Made by a program: the position numbers and the translations under genes | Shown: piece by piece, positions 56,956 through 64,000 of the stretch | Layout: each line of letters begins with the position of its first letter | How positions within the stretch are numbered: the stretch's first letter is position 1 | NCBI GenBank assembly: GCA_036362985.1 | Contig: JAYGXS010000002.1 | Coordinates: forward strand, 94,145,290 to 94,209,289 | Origin: Ligula intestinalis | Lineage: Eukaryota; Platyhelminthes; Cestoda; Diphyllobothriidea; Diphyllobothriidae | Direction: 5' to 3' | Length of the DNA stretch: 64,000 nt | The notes under the pieces: generated by a model | What the model was told of the DNA's origin: nothing | Database searches by the model: none | Seen by the model: the letters and a program-made list of their open reading frames with translations, nothing else

Positions 56956-57039
56956 CCTCTTCACGCCATGACGTCCTCCAGTCAAAAGAAATAAACTTAG
57001 GCGTATAAACTGTCAACACCGGAAACCAAAAGTAATCCA

Positions 57040-57850
57040 TAATCAATAATGACGATACTTTTGGACATCGTGGATAAATGTCCTTGGAAAATTCGTCAAA
57101 TATAGGCTAAATTGGACTGTTTTGGAAACGGCGCTGGCGTCGTGAGTTCGTGAACTCATGACCTCGATGTAGTTCAAATAAACAGCGAGGGATAAGAATC
57201 GGTTCATAACGTGCGAAGTAGGCCAGCCGATATATATATATATATATGAACAAAAATTTGCATTCACATAGAAGAAGAAAAATGGCGGCTCAATTTGAAA
57301 AAATCCTCCACAATGAAATGACCAGTTGCATGTCCGCGTCTTTTTTTTCGCACCCAATTAGCCCTAGCACTAGAGTAAGGTGCAAAATTATTTGAGGCTG
57401 CGCAAATGCACCTATCAAAATCCAGGGAAGAGTCGTGTCTGGTTGGTCCAGGCCTTGGCATCAGCCTATCATCTCTTGTTTGCTCTTCCGACCAACCGAC
57501 CGAGAGTTGACTTACAGTGCGCTGTCTCTGTCCACAAAACTGTTGCAATGTGGCTGCTGGTTTTCTATTTACTGTGGCGAAGGGGACGATTCTAACTAAT
57601 CACGCGCGTCCTCTAATCGGCCTTCTTCGTCAGTGCTGCACGCGTCAACAGGCATGCATGCCGACCTTGGATGCTGCCACCACCACAAAGCCGGCATATG
57701 CCACTAATGACTCAACTTCGGCGTCCATGATCAATGAGACCCCCTTTGCCTGTTTGCTTTATTCTTAGGTGTGAAACCACGAACAACTACTTGTGCATGC
57801 TATTCATGCCAATGTGTGCCTTTCTAATAAGCTGCCCACTTGATGTGTCA
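57040..57850 (+). repeat. Repeat family B, copy 3
   Basis: Follows 55020-55790 closely, with a (TA)8 run at 57231-57247 where the other copies read 'acctgcatgtatgac'. Its left edge 'aaagtaatccataatcaata' provides an unoccupied version of the junction at 58021. Confidence 0.72.
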
Positions 57851-58027
57851 TCTATAAACCCATAAATGTCGCGTATCTTGAAACTGACAGTCGTGAAACA
57901 GGTTGTGGAAGAGATACACTTTACTTTTAAAATATAATTCCAAAATTTTCAGCAAACGACCTCCTCCAATCAAAATAAATAAACTTAGGCGCATAACCTC
58001 ACAACACCGGAAACCAAAAGTAATCCG

Positions 58028-58541
58028 CTAGATTAGCAGAATCTAATGACGTCATAAAATGTCGTGACCTCTTATTGAACTGCAGATGGTTGTTGCCTAG
58101 TAATAAGAGGATGAACTTCAATTAAAAGAAGAAAACCAGAACTCTGTAAGTAGCTGGACACTGTGATCAAACTCGTATTGCCGTGGTTATAATCGATAAA
58201 CTTATTCACGCTAATTCGCCACCCTTAGGGCTGACTGCTACCCTGTCCCCTGCCTCTGTCCCAAACCCCCCCCCCCCCCCATTTTAACCACGTGCTACAT
58301 GCTTTCATGAACATGCACTAATATGAACTGTCATAATGTGACTATTAGCTCCCCCGCTCTACCTCTCACCATGCGCCCGCATCTATGAATAATTTTTTAT
58401 GCTCCTTTTACTTATCGAGTTTCACCCATCGAGGCTGACACTCAATTGGACAGTTAATTATCTTACTAATAGGCGACGACCGTCTGCAGCTGAATGAGAG
58501 GTCTCGAAATTTTATGACGTCATTAAATTCTGCTAATCTAG
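58028..58541. mobile_element. MITE-like element with ~45-bp terminal inverted repeats
   Basis: Left end CTAGATTAGCAGAATC.. TGACGTCATAAAAT (58028-58073) and right end ATTTTATGACGTCA.. TTCTGCTAATCTAG (58498-58541) are reverse complements. The interior is non-coding, with a poly-C run at about 58266-58280. The right end alone recurs at 54897-54940. Confidence 0.7.
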
Positions 58542-58544
58542 TGA

Positions 58545-59215
58545 TCTTTGGCTTGTTAAAATTTATTCCGGGAAAACAACGCTTCAATAATCCCTAATCA
58601 CTAATGACGGCAAGTTTCGACATCATGGATAAATTTCCTTGGAAAATTCGTCCAATACAGGCCAAATTGGACTTCTTTCAAGCCGACGCTCATCGCAGTG
58701 CAAATAAACAAAGACGGATAAAAAGACGGTTCATAATGTGCGGAGTAGGCCAAGCGACCTGCATGTATGACAATTTGCATGCAAACGGAGGAAGAAACAA
58801 CTGGCAGGTAAATTTGCAAAATCCTCCACAATGAGATGACCAGTTGCATGCTGCGTCTTTTTTTCGCACCCAATTAGTCCTAGCACTAGAGTAAGGTGCA
58901 AAATTATTTGAGGCTGCGCAAATGCACCTATCAAAATCCAGGGAAGAGTCGTATCTGGTTGGTCCAGGCTTTGGCATCAGCCTATCATCTCTTATTTGCT
59001 GTTCCGACCAACCGACCGAGTTAAATTACAGTGTGCTGACTGTGTCCACAAAATTGTTGCAATGTGGCTGCTGGTTTTCTATTTACTGTGGCGAAGGGGA
59101 CAATTCAAACTAGTCACGCGCGTCCTCTAATCGGCCTTCTTCGTCAGTGCTGCACGCGTCAACAGGCATGTATGCCGACCTTAGATGCTGCCACCACCAC
59201 AAAGCCGGTAAATGC
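58545..59215 (+). repeat. Repeat family B, copy 4
   Basis: Same unit as copies 2 and 3 ('tttcgacatcatggataaat', 'tgcaaatgcacctatcaaaa', 'ggtccaggctttggcatcag', 'cgtcaacaggcatgtatgcc'), ending at 'aagccggtaaatgcca'. Confidence 0.72.
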
Positions 59216-59619
59216 CATTTAAAAAAACAGTCGAATCTGGCATGTTTCGATGAGGTGGTCCAGTGCGCAAACATCTTGCCGTACGAACGTATGCCAGGGT
59301 CCTTCGCTAAGTGTCATATGCTGTTGTGCATTCTGCCACGCAGGCCTGATGTCTACGGACTGTGAAGGCTTTATGTGGAAGTCAGTACACAGTCAGTTTG
59401 AGCAAGTATGCACCTGTGAATACCCATTCAGTAATCAGTGTCGGTCGTCATTGTAAGGTTACCTAGGGGCTTTCCACACCCAGCTAGGGTGACTGAATAT
59501 GGTTGAGGAGAAGGCGGTTCGGTCGCCGGCATCATGTCCTTATTCACCTGAGCTTTCAAGGTCATACAAGAGTTCATCCTTGGAGATAAAAGCGGCAACA
59601 AAATGCGGTGGGATCCTTC

Positions 59620-59720
59620 ATTAGGTCCCAGAAATTGTTGAAATAGTCTAATTCTCCCGCAGCGAAATAGCACACCATAAATAAATGCAGAAATTTGCTT
59701 ACATTTCTTACTTGTTTATA
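59620..59720 (+). repeat. Short repeat H, copy 1
   Basis: 'gaaatagcacaccataaata', 'cttacatttcttacttg' and 'ggttattgggt' match 63030-63115. It may be an element leader, since copy 2 directly precedes the endonuclease ORF. Confidence 0.5.
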
Positions 59721-60980
59721 GGTTATTGGGTGTGGGAAATTAAGAAATTTTTTACTTCATTTTACTTTATAGTTTATTGGGTATCTTGATATTCCTGAAA
59801 ATGTTTTGTTGTTAGTAGGTCGTCTCCTTCAACTTACTTGAGCTCAAACTTATCGTTCTGGCGTTGGATTAACATAGATCGTGGCGCAAAGCACCGCGCA
59901 CAATCTAAATTTACATGCGCAGCAACTTTATGTTAGTTAATTTTATTAGGTTTACTTAACTTATTTATATTTAAGTTCATTTTAAGGCTTTTTTCGGTTC
60001 ATCATTATGCTCACTATTTTATTTGGTTTTTGGATTATTTTTAGTTAATTGAGTTTAGCTCACTTCAAAATTAAACGCTTTAGTTAGTTGATTTTAGCTA
60101 TAGTTAGTTATTTCCTAATGTTTGCCTAATTGTACGATTTAATTATGGCACGCTTTTTTGTCCACAAACATTAGATTATTGAAATAATTATTCCTGTTTT
60201 TTTTCCTACGCTATAAACTTTATTTTTTCATTCACATTTCATTTTCTTTGTTTTATTGCCCGGCTGGATGCCCTTTATTACGCCGGATCCTGTATTACAG
60301 AAGGATGGTGCTTTCGCGTACTGGTTGTGAGAGACAAAGTAGGATTCTACCCAAAATGCAAGCATCTGTTAACAGGTGCCGGAGAGTGCGAGCTAGTCAC
60401 GAATCAGTTACGCCAGTCTGGAGATGACAGCGCAGGACCCTCTATGCCAGATACCGGAAAGAAAGAGGTATCGATTGACTCGATTCTCACCGAAAGCACA
60501 GGCTTTAGACAATTCGCTGTTTTTTCTTGCTTCTAGGGTGGGCGATTGCCTTCGTGGCGTCGGGGTTAGACTCGTGATCCGCTTGGTAGGTGCGGGCGGC
60601 CACTGTTCTAAGTGTATATACATCTGGAATGCAAAAATTAACCTTGACTCATGAGAATACGTAGGTGTTTCGTTTCATTCCGTAGCTCTGGTACTATGAT
60701 GAACCTTCAGTATTGGAGGCTTACTATTTATAGGGGCAGGTTAATCTGAATTCACAGTTTATATCTCTGAGAGGACCGGCGTTCCAAGAGAAGATCCATC
60801 TCATTTTTCGGTAAACGCTTTTTTTATTTTAAAAGTTTTAACATGAATATCGAACGGAATGTATGTTTACCCTTCTTAACCTTGACCACACGCGATACTC
60901 TTACCTCAAAGAATCGGGCCTTTGTGGCAAAGGCTTAACCTACTAACTTCGATTATACTCAAAGGAATAGGATATGTAGA
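59721..60980. other. AT-rich stretch, nothing recognised
   Basis: Extended T-rich sequence with many TTAGTTA-type words, then a 69-codon frame at 60327 without motifs. No support for a gene. Confidence 0.45.
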
Positions 60981-60984
60981 ATCA

Positions 60985-61275
60985 CTGTCGACAAACTTGG
61001 AAATGTGGAGTTTTATTTCGAAAACTTTCCTTTACCCAAAACCCAATAAAAATGGATTTTTCGAATAATTTTTGTGATATTTAGCAGGAACTTTCGGCAT
61101 TTTGCACTAACCCCAACCCGGATCCTTACCCTAACGCCTAACCCTAACCTCTACCGTAACCCTTACCCTAACCCTAACCTCTGACCATAACCCTAATCCT
61201 AACCGTGCTCAAATCGAGCTCGGATCGAGCTGGAATCTCTGTCGACAAACCTGGAAATGTGGAGTTTTGTTCCGC
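60985..61275. repeat. CCCTAA-like tract between 42-bp direct repeats
   Basis: 'ctgtcgacaaacttggaaat' plus 'gtggagttttatttcg' at 60985 recurs as 'ctgtcgacaaacctggaaat' plus 'gtggagttttgttccg' at 61237. Between them, 61105-61200 holds irregular 'taaccctaacctctaccgt' and 'aacccttaccctaaccctaa' units. Confidence 0.7.
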
Positions 61276-61589
61276 CACTACCAAGGAGATTCCTGCCAAA
61301 AACTTTTCCTATTCCCGAGTATTTTATACCCGATCTTTCACTCCAACTGTGTTTAGGCTTTCAAGTTTGTAAGCTTTAATTTTCGTTCAGGTAAAAGAAT
61401 ATATTTTTCGATGTCATTAGACAGAATCCATATTGGGCTCATATGCATTCGCAATGAACGTGGCTTATGCTGCCTATTTCGTGAGGAGCATTAATGAACA
61501 GATGGATACGCTGATATTTGAATGATTTTAAAGAATCTGATAATATTAACTTTTTGAAAACCGAAAGATGCTCTTCCTCCGGAGCGGAT

Positions 61590-61734
61590 GCATGCTCATC
61601 AGACAGTCAATTTCCCCTACCTATTCGCCAATAGCTTTGTTCAGAATATACTGTGCCTTCCAGCTTGCGTCTCGCTATTTTTCTTTCCACGCGGAATCGG
61701 ATCTGATGATCAATTAACTTAACCTACTGCGATA
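61590..61734 (+). mobile_element. Family A 3'-end fragment
   Basis: 'cagacagtcaatttccccta', 'gttcagaatatactgtgcc' (decayed AATAAA), and 'gatctgatgatcaattaact' then 'taacctactgcgata'. Confidence 0.55.
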
Positions 61735-62275
61735 GAATCACGGCCCTGAAGAGACAGTTGGCGGTAGCTGCTTGCAGGACCGTCTGTATACTCTTCACCT
61801 GTGTAAAATTTGCTTTAAAATTATCTGTCCTCTCGAACCCCTGATTTGGGAACTTTTTTAATGTTACCGACCATTTGCAAAGTGCGCCAGCAGCCCAATT
61901 CAACAGTTTGCCAGATATCAGAGGCACTATTTTCTGATGCCTACGGGATTCTCGCTAAATTCTACTACATAGTGTCACTTTAACAGGAATTTTAATTCAT
62001 GTATTTGGAGACGTGGCTTCAACTGCCAAGCTTATCGAACTTCTTAGCATGTACAGGCGCAAATGAGTCCGGCTGACCTGGAACAATTTTTGAGAAGTGG
62101 AAAATTCCTCTGCAGGCATTCCACCAAACATCCCACCAGGTCATCTGCCAATCGCTGATGATCTTTTCGAAACAAGGCAGAAGAAGACTTTGCTGCGGAT
62201 GCACAAGCTTATTTCAGATAAATCGGATCGGTCTGGAAGATTGGATAGAATCCTAGTTTAGGTCCCAGAAAGTTG
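61735..62275. other. No recognised feature
   Basis: Non-coding spacer before the Penelope-like fragment. Confidence 0.4.
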
Positions 62276-62981
62276 AAGCAAGCAAATATGGCAGAATTTA
62301 TTCGATCAAATAAATTTCGTGACGGCTCGTCAGCTTCGGCCCGTCTTTGCATGAATGAATAACAAGTGGGTTGTAGCACAATTTGAATATCAACAAAATC
62401 AATAAAAGCAAGGTCAATTTTACGCGTAAGTGAACATTCATATTGTCAACGTAACTCGGGCGAACGCAAAGGCAATTGGCGACCAGGGCAGCTGAACATT
62501 TATCCTCTTGGCTTTTTAAACAGGAAAACAAAGTACCTCGGTCCTCTATTACAAAACATCTATTGGACAGTGGTCACTTTGTCGATCCGAAAAAATCTTT
62601 CCGAGTTCTTGTTCGAGCACGAACAAACCGGACATTACGCTACATGGAAGCAGCCTACATACGGCGGGAGAAACCCGACCTATGTAAGCAATTAGAACAT
62701 GCGGCTAACCTACAGCTGCCTCGGGGTCCATAGGCCTACATTTAGTCACCTTTTGTTTGTTTTTGTGTTGTTTTCTCCCCCTAAATTTCCGCCCCTCCCG
62801 AGTTACGTTGACAATATGAATGTTCACTTACGCGTAAATTTGACCTTGCTTTTATTGATTTTGTTGATATTCAAATTGTGCTATAACCCACTTGTTATTC
62901 ATTCATGCAAAGACGGGCCGCAGCTGACGAGCAATCACGAAATTTATTTGATCGAATAAATTCTGCCATATTTGCTTGCTT
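62276..62981 (+). mobile_element. Penelope-like 3' fragment between 185-bp inverted repeats
   Basis: Left arm 62276-62460 and right arm 62797-62981 are almost perfect reverse complements ('aagcaagcaaatatggcaga' at 62276 against 'tctgccatatttgcttgctt' at 62962; 'gtcaacgtaactcggg' against 'cccgagttacgttgac'). Between them lies the C-terminal Penelope coding fragment. Inverted pseudo-LTRs around a truncated coding part are a known layout of Penelope-like elements. Confidence 0.8.
62460..62733 (+). pseudogene. Penelope-like protein C-terminus (end of GIY-YIG domain)
   Basis: Frame open to TAG at 62731: TRAAEHLSSWLFKQ, then SSITKHLLDSGHFVDPKKSF, RVLVRARTNRTLRYMEAAYI and KPDLCKQLEHAANLQLPRG. This is the region following the YIG motif in Penelope endonucleases, comparable to 44580-44800. 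The GIY-YIG core itself and the RT are cut off by the left inverted repeat. Confidence 0.75.
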
Positions 62982-62994
62982 AAAATTTCTTCCT

Positions 62995-63115
62995 GGGAAA
63001 AGATGTCCCAGACATTGTTTAAATCATCTACTTTTCTCGCAACAAAATAGCACGCCATAAATAAAAACAGAACTGTACTTACATTTCTTATTCACTCATA
63101 GTTTATTGGGTTTCA
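62995..63115 (+). repeat. Short repeat H, copy 2
   Basis: 'caaaatagcacgccataaat', 'cttacatttcttattcactc', 'agtttattgggtt'. It lies just upstream of the endonuclease frame and is probably part of that element's 5' leader. Confidence 0.5.
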
Positions 63116-63131
63116 CAAATGTAAATATCAT

Positions 63132-63863
63132 TTGACCGCTGCCTCGAGATCTTATACCAATTGTCAGAGGCTCTTCAATAAACTTGAAGAACTCAAAACA
63201 ATAGTATCTGAGCAGAAACCGCATATAATTGCATTAAAAGAGACTTGGCTGACCGAAGCAATAGGGATCAGCGAAGTCAGCATTGAAGACTATCAACTGT
63301 TCCGCTGCGACAGATCTCAACGTAGGGGTGGAGGAGTGGCACTTTATGTAGCCAATGAAATTTCCTGTTGTCAGAGGGAAATCGCAGACATAGCCCTACG
63401 ACGATCTGAGATAATTTCGTACAAAATTCAGCTTAGGCAACATCCGGCACTCAATATATGCGATGTTTATCGGCCTCCCGGCTCCAGCGAAAGTGACGAC
63501 GTACAACTGCTAAGTTCACTGACAATTATCTGTAAACAGGAAAACCTATTACTCCTGGATGATCTCAACGCTCCTGGCATCGATTGGATGAGGCCTGGAA
63601 TAAAGGCCGCAGCAGCACCTTTCAATTATCAACTACTTCAGTTTTCTTTGGACGAATATCTCATTCAACACATAGACTTCACAACCCGACTGCGAGAAGG
63701 CCAGCGATCAAACTGTCTAGATCTCGTTTTTAGCAAAGAAGAGGGGATCATAAAGGAAATAAACTCACAATCGCCACTTGGATTAAGCGACCACGTTGCT
63801 TTTACCTGCGTGTGTTACCTACTGTCTCCAAAAACGCAAATAAAGCGACGCAGAAATATTTAG
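63132..63863 (+). pseudogene. CR1/Jockey-type APE endonuclease, element continues past window end
   Basis: A 243-codon frame with the whole APE fold order. YTNCQRLFNKLEELKT starts the domain; catalytic Glu lies in ETWLTE (about 63240); CDRSQRRGGGVALYVANEIS follows, then DVYRPPGSSESDD, LLLLDDLNAPGIDWM (the usual GDFNA reads DDLNA, keeping Asp and Asn), TNRLREG-like RLREGQRSNCLDLVFSKEEG and GLSDHVAFTC with the SDH intact. The stop at 63861 interrupts, but the same frame continues (KADFEEIRRTASAENWLPNT) to position 64000. Only the N-terminus and one stop look damaged. The RT lies beyond the window. Confidence 0.82.
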
Positions 63864-64000
63864 AAAGCCGATTTTGAAGAAATTAGACGTACCGCTTCTG
63901 CAGAAAACTGGTTACCCAATACGAACGTTACAAATGAATTATGGCAGCATATCCAAGGGACTGTAGAGCGCTTAATTAAAGTCAATCGCCCAGTGGAGAA

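Larger units (their letters stand above)
56525..57000. repeat. 299-bp tandem duplication carrying tRNA-like units
   Basis: The unit starting 'ttggtttggcagatttgctt' at 56525 begins again at 56824, and the two stay aligned through 'cgccctcttcacgccatga'. Each copy carries one - strand tRNA-like sequence. The first is preceded by a short palindrome, 'ttttggaaatataattccaa' at 56490. Confidence 0.75.

Noticed and set aside
1..64000. CRISPR arrays, operons, bacterial promoters or riboswitches
   Set aside because: None seen. The gene structure, introns and retroelements are those of an animal genome.

Overview
The window reads as repeat-dense flatworm DNA, most likely from a cestode of the diphyllobothriid type. 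The evidence is the mixture of element families: RTE-type retrotransposons with a Ser/Thr-rich C2H2 zinc-finger tail, CR1/Jockey-type APE retrotransposons, Penelope-like elements with a GIY-YIG domain, and a Gypsy-type LTR element, all decayed, together with long introns and TTAGGG-like interstitial tracts. The species call is inference from element style; no rRNA or mitochondrial sequence is present to fix it.

Only one ordinary host gene is convincing. It is a C2H2 zinc-finger protein on the + strand, with a short first coding exon (16122-16312) and a long last exon (29657-30674). The splice phases match (2 nt + 1 nt), giving a predicted protein of about 402 residues. The 13.3-kb intron between them is packed with pieces of one RTE-like family (17.4-20.9, 22.1-22.3, 23.3-25.3 and, on the - strand, 28.0-28.4 kb), including a copy with an inverted 5' part that looks like a twin-priming product.

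Upstream of the gene: 0-3.4 kb is a badly decayed RTE element with its zinc-finger tail. 5.1-6.0 kb is the 3' half of a CR1-like element. 6.7-10.7 kb is a nearly full-length Jockey/CR1-type element (ORF1-like region, endonuclease, reverse transcriptase, TTA-rich tail) broken by frameshifts and stops, with the catalytic YADD changed to YADN. 10.7-16.1 kb is AT-rich and has no gene.

Downstream of the gene: 33.6-35.8 kb is a - strand Gypsy deletion derivative in which gag runs almost directly into integrase. 36.5-37.2 and 37.3-38.3 kb are two adjacent large foldback (inverted-repeat) structures. 38.4-43.5 kb is a mosaic of two copies each of repeats D and E and of a non-LTR reverse-transcriptase fragment; one E copy is split by a ~399-bp LTR-like insertion with a 5-bp target duplication. 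44.4 kb is a Penelope GIY-YIG fragment. 46-54 kb is a field of dispersed repeats dominated by that same LTR-like family (family A).

The stretch 52-59 kb is the most unusual. It has four inverted-repeat elements, several copies of a ~0.7-kb repeat (family B), and a 299-bp tandem duplication whose units each carry a - strand tRNA-like sequence with matched A and B boxes. One inverted-repeat element carries hammerhead-like core bases in its arms. 62.3-63.0 kb is a Penelope-like 3' fragment between 185-bp inverted repeats, and the window ends inside a CR1-type endonuclease ORF that is the most intact retrotransposon reading frame here. No CRISPR array, operon or bacterial-type feature was seen.
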